Assembly: GCF_014132155.1 (NCBI RefSeq)
Contig: NZ_BLJQ01000003.1
Coordinates: 308,450-372,449 of the forward strand
Origin: Gluconobacter sp. Gdi
GTDB lineage: Bacteria > Pseudomonadota > Alphaproteobacteria > Acetobacterales > Acetobacteraceae
Direction: 5' to 3'
DNA length: 64,000 bases
Shown here: one piece after another, positions 10,016 through 18,371 of the stretch
Position numbering within the stretch: the stretch's first letter is position 1
Layout: every line of letters begins with the position of its first letter
The notes under the pieces: model-generated
What the model was told of the DNA's origin: nothing
What the model saw: only the letters and a program-made list of their open reading frames with translations
Database searches by the model: none
Program-made: the position numbers and the translations under genes

Positions 10016-11565
10016 CCAAAGATGCCATGCAGAAACCAGGCCTGCGATCCGGTCTCGCCATGTTCACCATCACCTGCGCGGTAGAGCCAGAACCGTTCGC
10101 CGCTCGTGTCCTCCACCCGGAAATAATCCCGGGCGATGGTCAGTTCGGTGTCATCCTTCCACCACTCCCCGAAAACACGTTCTGGTCCATCCGCGCATTT
10201 CACCTTGCGCCGTACGCCACGCCAGATGAAGAACAACGGCGGTTGGTCGGGGAGTTCCGCCATCGCCTGCACCTGTTCGGGACGCGGCAGCAGACGTGTC
10301 GGTCGTGGCCAGTGATCGGGCCAGTCCCTCGCCTCTTCCGGGGCAAGAGCCGACACACGACAGAAAGACCTTTCGGGGAGATCGCTCTCCACGGCGGCAA
10401 ACCGATAAAGCGCATGGGTGCCGACCCGATTGGCCAGCGTGTCGATCAGGTCGGAAACATCGCTTTCTTCCTCTTCGACCAGGCAGGAGACAGTCTGACG
10501 CCGGTCCATCGGCTCGGCCAGCGAGGCAATCAGCACCATACGCTCAATGCCGAAACCGGGGTCGATGGTCTCGATCTTCTCGCACAGCAGCCGGGTCAGG
10601 CGTCTAACGTCGCGCACTGGCGTTGCCGTGGCCACGCGGACAGCTTCGGTGCGGCGGTCGACACGGTGCAATAGCAGATCAAGACGTCGCACGCCCTGCC
10701 CGCGTTCGTCCAGCTTTTCACACAGCGGAGGAACCAGCTTGCCGATATAGCGGGCGATGGTCTCCGCCGCTGCGATCGGCTCGGCAAAGCTGCGCACCAC
10801 CTGCACCGGGTCAACGGGCCGGATCGGGATGATGGCCTCACTCACGCGACCGAAGGCCTGATCCAGTCTGCGGGCTATGTCGGGGCCAAAACGCAGTGTC
10901 AGCGGGGCATGCGGCATCGCAGCGAGCGGGCCAATCCGCGACACCCCCAGCGCCATCAGCCCTTCGACACTCCTGGTGGGCAGACGCAGGGCTTCAATGG
11001 GCAAGTCAGAAAGGACAGAAGCCACATCCCCCTGGGGCACAACAGTCAGCGCTGCCTGTCCATAGCGCGCGAGTGCATGAGCGGCGCCCCACGTTTCGGC
11101 TACGGCCGCTTTTGATCTGAAGCCGGAACTGGACAGGCGATGGATCATGTCCGTGAGCATGGCGCGCTCGCCACCATGAAGATGGTCGGCTCCCGTGGTA
11201 TTCAGAACCAGGCCATCCGGCGGATCGGTTGCGACGAGAGGGGAAATCCGGTGCTGGAACCACAACGCCAGCTTTTCCAGCCCCTGCCGGTCGCCATCGG
11301 GATCGGCATCCATGAAGACCAGATCAGGATAGAGCGCCTGCGCCTTGGCGGCCGGCGTGCCAGGGCGGAGGCCCAGCCTGCGGGCCGCCAGATCAACCGA
11401 CAGCACAACGCGACGACGCCCATCCCGCCCTACCAGCGCCAGAGGGAGATCAGGCGCTGGCGCGTCGTGCCCCAGCCGCTTCCTGATCCGGTCTGTTGGC
11501 CAGAGCGGCAGGTAGAGCGAGACCACCCGCGAGACCACGACTGTAGGCGAGCCTCCCTTTGGCAT
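10012..11565 (-). CDS. imuB: ImuB, catalytically inactive Y-family polymerase-like protein
   Basis: 517-residue ImuB, the adaptor of the ImuA-ImuB-DnaE2 mutasome that links DnaE2 to the sliding clamp. The N-terminus [17 protein letters not shown] is typical of ImuB; the fold is Y-family-like but the palm acidic residues of active polymerases are not apparent. The C-terminus has the [18 protein letters not shown] motif of the family. I start it at ATG 11565 because GTGGAGG lies about 7 nt upstream on this strand; the frame is open to 11610 but lacks such a site. It overlaps the end of imuA by about 115 nt in another frame, a common arrangement for this pair, and overlaps dnaE2 by 4 nt. Confidence 0.93.
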   Translation of the reverse strand: MPKGGSPTVVVSRVVSLYLPLWPTDRIRKRLGHDAPAPDLPLALVGRDGRRRVVLSVDLAARRLGLRPGTPAAKAQALYPDLVFMDADPDGDRQGLEKLALWFQHRISPLVATDPPDGLVLNTTGADHLHGGERAMLTDMIHRLSSSGFRSKAAVAETWGAAHALARYGQAALTVVPQGDVASVLSDLPIEALRLPTRSVEGLMALGVSRIGPLAAMPHAPLTLRFGPDIARRLDQAFGRVSEAIIPIRPVDPVQVVRSFAEPIAAAETIARYIGKLVPPLCEKLDERGQGVRRLDLLLHRVDRRTEAVRVATATPVRDVRRLTRLLCEKIETIDPGFGIERMVLIASLAEPMDRRQTVSCLVEEEESDVSDLIDTLANRVGTHALYRFAAVESDLPERSFCRVSALAPEEARDWPDHWPRPTRLLPRPEQVQAMAELPDQPPLFFIWRGVRRKVKCADGPERVFGEWWKDDTELTIARDYFRVEDTSGERFWLYRAGDGEHGETGSQAWFLHGIFG

Positions 11566-12244
11566 CGCAGGCCTCCACTTCAAAATCAGCACATTCGCCC
11601 GCACGGGCACGGATCAGTTCCAGCAACCAGCGGGGCCGACCCACTCCCGGCACCGGCAACCCAACCGAGGGCAATACGGACACCCGCCAGCGCGTGGCAC
11701 TGGCCGTCGGGTGACCAAAAACGGCGGCCTCGGTCTGACGGTGCCAGCGCCGGATCGCGAGGCCAAGCGCGCCAGATGTTTCAGCCGCCAGTTGCAGGCG
11801 ACGGGACGCCGTCATCGACAGACGCGCTACATCTGCGACCACGGCCCCAAGACCACCATGCCGCAGCCCCTCCTCGAAACACGCCAGAACGTCAGCCTCC
11901 GAAGCGGCCTCAACATAGATGACCCTTCGGCCGGACAATCCGGCCTGTTTAAGCGCGGGACCAAACACATCCTGGCGGGTGACAATCCACAACACTTTGC
12001 CGCGTGTCCGGGCCGCGATCCCGGCGACGAACTGTCCAGCTGCCGCACCATGCAGCGCATCATTGCCGCCACCAGCCACTTCATGGAGAGCCCCCAGCGC
12101 GAGCCCTCCTCCTGGCAGACGACTGTCGATCTCCCTCACATCAAAAGGCAGAACGGACCGACGCCGGTTCGTATGACCTTCCAGACGACTGATGGCAGCA
12201 CGCAACGTCTCCAGTGCTGGTTTCATGTCGGGAGAAGCACTCAT
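11450..12244 (-). CDS. imuA: ImuA, RecA-like SOS mutagenesis protein
   Basis: 264-residue RecA/SulA-like protein, first gene of the SOS mutagenesis operon. It shows the RecA-fold pattern LPGGGLALGALHEVAGGG followed by KVLWIVTRQDVFGPAL and GLGAVVADVARLSM, and the C-terminal segment [14 protein letters not shown] that is conserved in ImuA. The P-loop position is poorly conserved, as is usual in this family. ImuA binds ImuB and RecA in characterised systems. A LexA box sits about 50 nt upstream of the start. AAGGAG is present about 15 nt upstream of the ATG, somewhat far for a ribosome site. Confidence 0.92.
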   Translation of the reverse strand: MSASPDMKPALETLRAAISRLEGHTNRRRSVLPFDVREIDSRLPGGGLALGALHEVAGGGNDALHGAAAGQFVAGIAARTRGKVLWIVTRQDVFGPALKQAGLSGRRVIYVEAASEADVLACFEEGLRHGGLGAVVADVARLSMTASRRLQLAAETSGALGLAIRRWHRQTEAAVFGHPTASATRWRVSVLPSVGLPVPGVGRPRWLLELIRARAGECADFEVEACDAKGRLAYSRGLAGGLALPAALANRPDQEAAGARRASA

Positions 12245-12290
12245 TGCATAGGTCCGCCGCTCCTTGTCTGGCAGAATTTCAAGACTACAT

Positions 12291-12305
12291 GTTCCTGTTT
12301 TGTTC
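12291..12305 (-). promoter_or_regulatory. LexA (SOS) box of imuA-imuB-dnaE2
   Basis: GTTC-N7-GTTC is present exactly (12291-12294 and 12302-12305), the direct-repeat operator known for alphaproteobacterial LexA. It is 47 nt upstream of the imuA ATG. A TTGACT hexamer further upstream (12321-12326, minus strand) could be the -35 element, but I cannot place a good -10. Confidence 0.85.
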
Positions 12306-12759
12306 CTAAATAGCTGCGCAAGTCAATGCCAATTTGTACCTGACTGGTAGGATGATTTTTCAGTCCGTGTTCAAATTGGCTCACAAAAGTGCCGTAAGGA
12401 CCTGAACTAGTAGGTTTCACCAATCTTACTGTCGAAGAGGAATTCTTCCACTGGCAATCCCTGAATGAAATGCATGGTATTAAGGATCTTGCCAGGCCCT
12501 CTCAGGGATCCCGCTTCAAGAAACCGGATAACTTCCTGCTGGATGCTTGTGTTCGTTCCCAAAGCTCTTCCAGCATCTGCGCGGCGATCACGCAGAATAG
12601 ACAGACGCACAAACCATGTGAGGCCTACCTGTCTGCCTCAAGCTATACATATCATCATCCTGTAGCGCCTTCTGGGTCATGGAAGGACTACCGACACGGT
12701 AGCGGACTATTACCGGTATGAAGTTATAGCTAACTGATTTTATTTGATTTTTGAATGAG
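12306..12759. other. Intergenic stretch without a convincing gene
   Basis: This 454-nt stretch lies between the imuA operator and tRNA-Ser. A minus-strand frame is open from about 12640 to its stop at 12407 with a GTG at 12610 (67 codons, ...EVIRFLEAGSLRGPGKILN...), but it has no clear ribosome site and I do not recognise the product. An 8-bp inverted repeat CCAATTTG/CAAATTGG lies within about 12329-12380. The frame may be a gene remnant or chance. Confidence 0.3.
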
Positions 12760-12851
12760 TGGCGGAGGGGATGGGATTCGAACCCACGATACGACTTACA
12801 TCGTATAACGGATTAGCAATCCGCCGCCTTCAGCCTCTCGGCCACCCCTCC
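12760..12851 (-). tRNA. tRNA-Ser (anticodon GCT)
   Basis: On the minus strand the sequence folds as a class II tRNA: acceptor GGAGGGG pairing with CCCCTCC, D-arm GGCCGAGAGGCTGAAGGC, anticodon stem-loop GCGGATTGCTAATCCG with GCT at plus positions 12815-12817, a long variable arm (TACGATGTAAGTCGTA), and T-arm GGGTTCGAATCCC. Discriminator G and an encoded CCA are at 12763-12760. It reads AGC/AGT serine codons. Confidence 0.97.
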
Positions 12852-12888
12852 GCGTGGAAAGCAGTTTTTATACTGCGTTCGTGAAGGC

Positions 12889-12940
12889 GTTCTTAAGGGG
12901 GAACGGCCTCGCCGTCAAACCCCTTAAGAACAATTTTTTT
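12889..12940 (+). terminator. Strong hairpin with T-tract between tRNA-Ser and gatB
   Basis: GTTCTTAAGGGG (12889-12900) pairs perfectly with CCCCTTAAGAAC (12920-12931), and an inner ACGGC/GCCGT pair closes a CTC loop. A run of seven T follows at 12934-12940 on the plus strand. Both flanking genes are on the minus strand. In the gatB direction the hairpin begins 13 nt past the stop codon but the T-tract lies on its 5' side. It may end gatB transcripts, stop antisense transcription into gatB, or both. Confidence 0.65.
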
Positions 12941-12943
12941 ATC

Positions 12944-14401
12944 TCATTCGGAAAGAAGCTTTTTCAAGGTTTCATTCACCAGAGCCGGGTTCCCTTTACC
13001 CTTCATGGCCTTCATCGTCTGGCCAACAAAGAAGCCGAAAAGCTTGTCCTTGCCGGATTTGAATTCAGCAACCTTATCCGCATTTGCTGCCAGGATATCG
13101 CGGATGGAGCTTTCGATGGCTCCTGTGTCAGTCACCTGACGAAGACCTTTCCGCTCAACAATAGCAGAAGCCGATTCGCCAGTTTCTACCATGTCTTCAA
13201 GGACTTCCTTCGCAATCTTGCCGTTAATCGTCGAATCCGAGATCAGGCTTAACAGCTCACGCAGTCCTTCTGCACTGACTGGACTGTCTTCAATTGAGCG
13301 ACCAGTGCGGTTCAGGGCAGCAAAGAAGTCTCCGAGCATCCAGTTGGTGGCAAGGCGCGCATCGGCGCCCTTTGCAACGGTCTCGTAGAAGTCTGCGACA
13401 GCTTGCTCTGCGGTCAGGACACTCGCTTCATAGCGACTAACGCCGTATTCGCGTTCCAGGCGGTCCCGCTTGGCTTCTGGCAGTTCGGGAAGAGCAGCTT
13501 CTAGTTCGTCAACCCAGGACTGCTCGATGATGAGCGGAAGAAGATCCGGGTCCGGGAAGTAGCGATAATCGTGCGCGTCTTCCTTGGACCGAAGCGAGCG
13601 TGTTTCGCTGCGGACATGATCGAACAGGCGCGTTTCCTGATCGACTTCGCCGCCAGCTTCCCAGATCTCGATCTGGCGCTGTGCTTCTACTTCAATCGAC
13701 TGCATGACATAGCGGATCGAGTTGACATTCTTGATCTCGCAGCGGGTCCGATATCCCTCCTCGCCCGGCTTGCGCACGGAGACGTTCACGTCAGCGCGCA
13801 TGGAACCTTCTTCCATGTTGCCATCGCAGGTGTCGATATAACGCAGGATCTGACGGAGCTTCCGCAGGTAGGCTCCGGCTTCTTCCGGTGAGCGGATGTC
13901 TGGCTCACTCACGATTTCCATGAGGGCGACGCCCGCACGGTTCAGGTCAATGAAGGAACGCGTTGGGTCCTGATCATGGATGGACTTGCCTGCATCCTGT
14001 TCCAGATGAAGTCGCGTCACGCCGATTTCACGTGTGCTTCCATCTGCGAGATCAACCAGCACCTTGCCCTCACCCACGATGGGATGAGCAAACTGGCTGA
14101 TCTGATAGCCAGTGGGGAGATCGGCATAGAAGTAGTTTTTGCGATCAAAGCGGCTGAAAAGATTGATCTGCGCGTTCAGGCCAAGGCCGGTACGCACGGC
14201 CTGCGCAACGCATTCCTGATTCAGCACGGGGAGCATACCCGGGAAACCCGCGTCAATCAGGCTGACATGCGTATTTGGCTCGCCGCCGTAAGAGGCGGAG
14301 GCGCCAGAGAACAGCTTCGCTTTGCTGATGACCTGGGCATGAACTTCCAGCCCGACGACAATTTCCCATTCGCCGGTGTTGCCGGTGATACGATAGCTCA
14401 T
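12944..14401 (-). CDS. gatB: Aspartyl/glutamyl-tRNA amidotransferase subunit B
   Basis: 485-residue GatB, the subunit that phosphorylates and transamidates Glu-tRNA(Gln) and/or Asp-tRNA(Asn) with GatA and GatC. Diagnostic stretches are [12 protein letters not shown] near the N-terminus, [13 protein letters not shown], the [18 protein letters not shown] segment, and the C-terminal YqeY-like tRNA-binding tail starting near [16 protein letters not shown]. The ATG overlaps the gatA TGA by 4 nt (ATGA), so it is the last gene of gatC-gatA-gatB. Confidence 0.97.
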   Translation of the reverse strand: MSYRITGNTGEWEIVVGLEVHAQVISKAKLFSGASASYGGEPNTHVSLIDAGFPGMLPVLNQECVAQAVRTGLGLNAQINLFSRFDRKNYFYADLPTGYQISQFAHPIVGEGKVLVDLADGSTREIGVTRLHLEQDAGKSIHDQDPTRSFIDLNRAGVALMEIVSEPDIRSPEEAGAYLRKLRQILRYIDTCDGNMEEGSMRADVNVSVRKPGEEGYRTRCEIKNVNSIRYVMQSIEVEAQRQIEIWEAGGEVDQETRLFDHVRSETRSLRSKEDAHDYRYFPDPDLLPLIIEQSWVDELEAALPELPEAKRDRLEREYGVSRYEASVLTAEQAVADFYETVAKGADARLATNWMLGDFFAALNRTGRSIEDSPVSAEGLRELLSLISDSTINGKIAKEVLEDMVETGESASAIVERKGLRQVTDTGAIESSIRDILAANADKVAEFKSGKDKLFGFFVGQTMKAMKGKGNPALVNETLKKLLSE

Positions 14402-15885
14402 GCCGACACTCCTGCATGGATGGCGGGTCTGTGGGTGAAGGACGCAGCCTGTTCGATGACGTGCCCTGCTGCGATCAGTGTTTCTTCGTCAAAGAACTTG
14501 CCAATGAGCTGAAGGCCGAGCGGAACGCCCTGTGCGTCCAGACCGGCCGGAACAGAGAGTGCAGGAACGCCTGCCATGCTGGCTGGAACAGTGAAGATGT
14601 CATTGAGGTACATCTGCACCGGGTCTGTCGGCTTTTCGTCCTGAGCGAAGGCACTGGACGGCGCCGTTGGCGTCAGAAGGAAATCCACCTTCTCGAAGGC
14701 ATTCAGGAAGTCCCGCTGGATCAGTGTACGGACCTTCTGTGCGCGCAGGTAATAGGCATCGTAATAACCCGACGACAGAACATGTGTTCCGATCAGGATA
14801 CGGCGCTTCACTTCTTCACCAAAACCTGCGGCGCGGGTGGCTTCGTACAGTGCATCAAGGGAATCCCCCTTCACACGTTCGCCGAAACGCACGCCGTCAT
14901 AACGGGCAAGGTTTGAAGATGCCTCTGCGAGAGCTGCGATGTAGTAAGTTGGAAGGCCGTACTTCGTGTGCGGAAGAGACACTTCCACCACTTCTGCGCC
15001 TGCGGCCTTCAGCCAGTTGATACCCTGCTGCCAGAGGGCCTCGATCTCGGCTGGCATGCCTGGGGCATGATATTCCTTGGGAATACCAACGCGCAGGCCT
15101 TTGACGCCTCGCGTCAGCGCTGCTTCGTAGTTTGGAACAGGGGTATTGACGCTTGTGGAATCCCGCTCGTCGAACCCGGCCATGGATTCCAGCAGGATTG
15201 CGCAATCCTGAAGGTTGCGGGCCATCGGGCCAGCCTGATCCAGCGAGCTTGCGAAAGCGATTGTGCCGAAACGGGAGCAGCGGCCGTAGGTCGGCTTGAT
15301 GCCAGCAATGCCGGTGAAGGCGGCCGGCTGGCGAATGGAGCCACCCGTATCCGTACCGGTCGCGCCCAAGACCAGACCTGCGGCTACGGCAGCGGCAGAG
15401 CCACCGGAAGAACCGCCCGGAACCAGCTTGGCGTCAGAGCCATTGCGCTTCCAGGGGTTTTCTACCGGGCCAAAGGCTGAGTTCAGATTGGCGGAACCCA
15501 TAGCGAATTCATCGAGGTTCAGCTTGCCAAGGAACACGGCGCCGTCACGCAGAAGGTTGGACGTCACCGTGCTTTCGTAAGGCGGGACAAAATTGCCGAG
15601 AATCTTGCTGGCCGCCGTCGTGCGGACGCCGTTCGTGCAGAACAGATCCTTGATGCCGAGCGGAATGCCGGTCAGTGCGCCGCCCTCACCTTTCGCCAGA
15701 ACGTCGTCCGCAGCCTTTGCTGCTACGCGAGCCTGATCGGGCGTACGGGTGATGAAACTGTTGAGGCGGCCATCCAGACGCTCGATGGCATCCAGGTGGG
15801 CGTTCGTCAGTTCAACCGCGGAAATCTTGCGAGCCTTAAGGGCATCCCGGGCGGAAGCCAGCGTAAAATCGTGCATGCCGGACAT
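14398..15885 (-). CDS. gatA: Aspartyl/glutamyl-tRNA amidotransferase subunit A
   Basis: 495-residue GatA, the glutaminase (amidase-signature) subunit of GatCAB. The catalytic Ser-cisSer-Lys triad can be placed: Lys79 in [10 protein letters not shown], Ser159 in [10 protein letters not shown] and Ser183 in [13 protein letters not shown]. The chosen ATG at 15885 overlaps the gatC TAA by one base; an internal ATG at 15876 is possible but has no ribosome site. Length is standard for GatA. Confidence 0.97.
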   Translation of the reverse strand: MSGMHDFTLASARDALKARKISAVELTNAHLDAIERLDGRLNSFITRTPDQARVAAKAADDVLAKGEGGALTGIPLGIKDLFCTNGVRTTAASKILGNFVPPYESTVTSNLLRDGAVFLGKLNLDEFAMGSANLNSAFGPVENPWKRNGSDAKLVPGGSSGGSAAAVAAGLVLGATGTDTGGSIRQPAAFTGIAGIKPTYGRCSRFGTIAFASSLDQAGPMARNLQDCAILLESMAGFDERDSTSVNTPVPNYEAALTRGVKGLRVGIPKEYHAPGMPAEIEALWQQGINWLKAAGAEVVEVSLPHTKYGLPTYYIAALAEASSNLARYDGVRFGERVKGDSLDALYEATRAAGFGEEVKRRILIGTHVLSSGYYDAYYLRAQKVRTLIQRDFLNAFEKVDFLLTPTAPSSAFAQDEKPTDPVQMYLNDIFTVPASMAGVPALSVPAGLDAQGVPLGLQLIGKFFDEETLIAAGHVIEQAASFTHRPAIHAGVSA

Positions 15886-16172
15886 TATTCGACCACCTTC
15901 GGAACCGTGTAGAACGGACCTTCACGGTCCGGAGCGTTTGACAGCACGTCATCGCGGCGATTGCCGTCCGTGACGCGGTCTTCCCGCAGGCGTGGCGTGG
16001 CGAGGCCTGTGCCAATCATGGGAGGGACATCTGTGACGTCCACTTCATTAAGCTGTTCCACCCAATCAATGATGGAACCCATGTCCTTCCCGAGAGAGTC
16101 TACCTCCCCCGGTTCGAGACCAATTCTCGCCAATCTGGCGATGCGCGTGACCGTTTTCGCGTCGAGCGACAT
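15885..16172 (-). CDS. gatC: Aspartyl/glutamyl-tRNA amidotransferase subunit C
   Basis: 95-residue GatC, the small subunit that stabilises GatA-GatB. It shows the usual pattern [17 protein letters not shown], then [15 protein letters not shown] and [21 protein letters not shown] use ATG 16172 because AGGA lies 6 nt upstream; the ATG at 16178 would sit directly on that site. First gene of the minus-strand gat operon, divergent from ruvX with a 67-nt gap that should hold both promoters. Confidence 0.95.
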   Translation of the reverse strand: MSLDAKTVTRIARLARIGLEPGEVDSLGKDMGSIIDWVEQLNEVDVTDVPPMIGTGLATPRLREDRVTDGNRRDDVLSNAPDREGPFYTVPKVVE

Positions 16173-16239
16173 GAACATTCCTGAAAAAGAGGAAATTATG
16201 GTAGCTTTTCAGCCGTCAGACAGATCATAACGCCGGGTT

Positions 16240-16725
16240 ATGTCCCTGTTCAATCCACAAGACCTCCGTAATGTTCTTCAAACTGATCAGCGTATCCTTG
16301 GGCTGGACCCAGGATCGAAGACGATCGGCGTTGCCCTGACAGATGTTTCCCTCATGCTCGCCTCACCATTCATGGGGTTGAAACGGCGGAAATTGGGGGA
16401 AAATGCCAAGGAGTTGGCAGAGATCGTGACGCGTCAGAATGTTGGGGCGCTGGTGGTTGGCTTGCCCCTGTCACTGGATGGATCTTTTGGCCCAGCAGCA
16501 CGTGCAGCATCGGATTGGACGACTGCTCTCTCGGAGCGATTGGGTATTCCGGCATGTCTGTGGGATGAGCGGCTTTCTTCCAGCGCTGTTAATCGCTTCC
16601 TGATTCAGGATGCAGATATGACGCGCGGGAGGCGAGCTGAAGTCGTGGACAAGATGGCCGCAGCCTACATGCTGCAAGGCTGGCTTGATGCAACGAAACC
16701 CGATCTTGAGAAGAAATATTTATAA
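16240..16725 (+). CDS. ruvX: Putative pre-16S rRNA nuclease / Holliday junction resolvase YqgF (RuvX)
   Basis: 161-residue RNase-H-fold protein of the YqgF family. Motifs are ILGLDPGSKTIGVALTD (acidic residue Asp23), LVVGLPLSLDGS, LWDERLSSS (Glu110) and VDKMAAAYMLQGWLD (Asp137), which together give the family's metal-binding acidic set. In E. coli the homologue processes the 5' end of 16S rRNA. It is divergent from gatC; no strong ribosome site or terminator is seen. Confidence 0.93.
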   Translation: MSLFNPQDLRNVLQTDQRILGLDPGSKTIGVALTDVSLMLASPFMGLKRRKLGENAKELAEIVTRQNVGALVVGLPLSLDGSFGPAARAASDWTTALSERLGIPACLWDERLSSSAVNRFLIQDADMTRGRRAEVVDKMAAAYMLQGWLDATKPDLEKKYL

Positions 16726-16745
16726 AGAAAGGCAATTGGCTGAGC

Positions 16746-16901
16746 TCACATGAAACTCACGCCAATCAGAATCCCGAGAATAGAAAGCCCAACCAAAATA
16801 CACAAAGGCAACATAAGGGTGGAGAGTAGAGACTCTCCCTCTTGCGTTGCATCCAAAGCAATTTCGTCTTCGGTATCATCGATGTCTGTCTGATCAGTCA
16901 T
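16746..16901 (-). CDS. Small acidic single-pass membrane protein (51 residues)
   Basis: An ATG at 16901 on the minus strand opens a 51-codon frame ending in TGA at 16746. The first 23 residues are strongly acidic (MTDQTDIDDTEDEIALD...) and the last 25 form a single hydrophobic helix (LPLCILVGLSILGILIGVSF). This split between an acidic tail and one membrane segment is unlikely by chance and suggests a real inner-membrane microprotein with the N-terminus in the cytoplasm. No clear ribosome site is seen. Family unknown. It lies downstream of and convergent with ruvX. Confidence 0.5.
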   Translation of the reverse strand: MTDQTDIDDTEDEIALDATQEGESLLSTLMLPLCILVGLSILGILIGVSFM

Positions 16902-17093
16902 GATCGGACAGTACGATATCACGCCGGTACAGGCGAGAAAATTATCTCATTACTCCATCAAAAGCTAAAGTCCGAAGAGGTGGATTTATGAAATGGAAAA
17001 TTTTCAAAATCTGTTTGAGGGGCTGATATTCACCTCTCAAACAACGTTGAAAAGATCAAACTTTGTGGTTTTTATATATTTAACAGAAAAAAA

Positions 17094-17321
17094 TCAGATG
17101 TAATTTTTATTATACGTTATTTTTAAGGCTTCAATCCGAAGATTTATTTCCTGTTTCGGATTTTCTTTCATTATTTTACATGGAATATTAATGGGAACAT
17201 CACGTTTTTGTTGGGAAATCATCATATCTGAATGTCGCGTGCAAACTTCGAGTGTTGCCGCTTTCATGGAAATGCTCACGCGATCATGTAGTGAAGGGTT
17301 TCTTGATGAAGGGTCAGACAT
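17094..17321 (-). CDS. Hypothetical small protein in AT-rich DNA
   Basis: A 75-codon frame from ATG 17321 is preceded by AAGGAAGGA about 9 nt upstream, a good ribosome site. The product is polar (MSDPSSRNPSLHDRVSISMKA...) and has no signal peptide, membrane helix or motif I recognise. Base composition is clearly more AT-rich than in the surrounding core genes. It is divergent from the acidic protein at 17427. It may be a real accessory gene or a chance ORF. Confidence 0.4.
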   Translation of the reverse strand: MSDPSSRNPSLHDRVSISMKAATLEVCTRHSDMMISQQKRDVPINIPCKIMKENPKQEINLRIEALKITYNKNYI

Positions 17322-17426
17322 GAATTCGGTCCTTCCTTAATTCGGACTGAATTTATCCTGTTTTTCCGACTGTGGCAATTGATACTGTTTTCAAATAAGC
17401 TTTTCTCCTCACAGGAGGGCCCTAAA

Positions 17427-17669
17427 ATGGCTGATGAAGAAATTGCTGGCTATCTTATTCGCCGTGAACTTGAAAACGGGGACGATGAATTCTGGAACCC
17501 TACAGAAAAATGGGTTTCTGATCCGGGTGACTCAGAGCTTTATGAAGACGAAGATGAAGCGAATGCCGTTGCTGATCTCCTGAGCGAAAATGACTCATTG
17601 GCGATTACCGTCGAAGAAGTATATTTCGATGACGGAGAAGAGGAAGATGAAGCCACAGACGGAGAATAA
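17427..17669 (+). CDS. Small highly acidic protein of unknown function
   Basis: 80 residues starting at ATG 17427 behind a near-perfect AGGAGG; the frame is open upstream but the ribosome site fixes this start. The protein begins MADEEIAGYLIRRELENGDDEFW and ends in a run rich in Glu and Asp. No membrane segment or signal peptide. A good intrinsic terminator follows 23 nt later, so this is a monocistronic, probably well-translated gene. Function unknown; I do not recognise the family. Confidence 0.75.
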   Translation: MADEEIAGYLIRRELENGDDEFWNPTEKWVSDPGDSELYEDEDEANAVADLLSENDSLAITVEEVYFDDGEEEDEATDGE

Positions 17670-17691
17670 AATTTTCTCTTAAATGGTGAAG

Positions 17692-17724
17692 GCCGCACTG
17701 CTTTTTGTAGTGCGGCTTGTTTTT
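17692..17724 (+). terminator. Rho-independent terminator of the acidic protein gene
   Basis: GCCGCACT (17692-17699) and AGTGCGGC (17709-17716) form a perfect 8-bp stem with a 9-nt loop, followed by TTGTTTTT. Confidence 0.9.
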
Positions 17725-17787
17725 CGTATTTCGTCCTTAATTCGATAGTATTTTCTAATTTTTGGTATATTTCTTTTTTATATTTTA

Positions 17788-18110
17788 GAATACCAACAAC
17801 CCAAAGGGCGTTGGATCAGAAATGCGCAAATCAATAAAGAACTTCAACACGACGCTGAGCGTCTGAATCTTTTAGCTAGCAAATCATCAATGCCGGATGA
17901 TATCAAATATATACTTGTGGCTCGAGCCAACAAATTGGCGGGTTACCGTCCTTGTTTGATTGGTTTCAGGCTTCATCACAAGAACAGGTTGAGCTCGAGA
18001 AACTTTCGACTTTAAGCGAGGTATTTGTAGAGGTCATTCCTCATGACCCGGCAGGCATCCGAAGTTTCCCCCCGAACATGCCGAAAATCGCATGTAAAGA
18101 GCGACATTGA
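17788..18110 (+). pseudogene. Decayed reading frame upstream of tRNA-Val
   Basis: The frame starting at 17788 is open for 75 codons to a TAA at 18013 (EYQQPKGRWIRNAQINKEL... then YILVARANKLAGYRP). From about 17960 a second frame continues with protein-like sequence (WFQASSQEQVELEKLSTLSE...) to a TGA at 18108. Joined by a frameshift they read as one polar, helix-rich protein. There is no ATG or ribosome site at the front. This fits a gene that has lost its start and gained a frameshift, but I do not recognise the parent family. The remaining bases from 17725 to 18174 show nothing else. Confidence 0.35.
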
Positions 18111-18174
18111 TTTATAGAAATTATACTCTGCTCTACAGCAGCATTAAAAAATAAATCTTTTCAAGGACTTAGAA

Positions 18175-18249
18175 TGGTGGGCGCGACAGGGATTGAACCT
18201 GTGACCCCTGCCGTGTGAAGGCAGTGCTCTACCGCTGAGCTACGCGCCC
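18175..18249 (-). tRNA. tRNA-Val (anticodon CAC)
   Basis: On the minus strand: acceptor GGGCGCG with CGCGCCC, D-arm GCTCAGCGGTAGAGC, anticodon arm CTGCCTTCACACGGCAG with CAC, T-arm ACAGGTTCAATCCCTGT, discriminator A and an encoded CCA (18177-18175). It reads GTG codons. Confidence 0.97.
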
Positions 18250-18371
18250 ATTCATTGAGCGGGCTTTTAACAGCGGCTGTACAGTCTGACAAGACGCTTT
18301 TTTAAACACCTCTTCGCCTTTGTTTGAACTTATTGCGCTTCCAGAAATACTTTGTCTGACTCGGAGCGACA

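Noticed and set aside
8066-10084. Two long plus-strand frames (320 and 344 codons) opposite dnaE2
   Set aside because: They follow the codon structure of dnaE2 on the other strand and have no protein-like domains.
11140-11922. 260-codon plus-strand frame opposite imuB and imuA
   Set aside because: Arg/Pro/Gln-rich shadow translation; both minus-strand genes are well supported.
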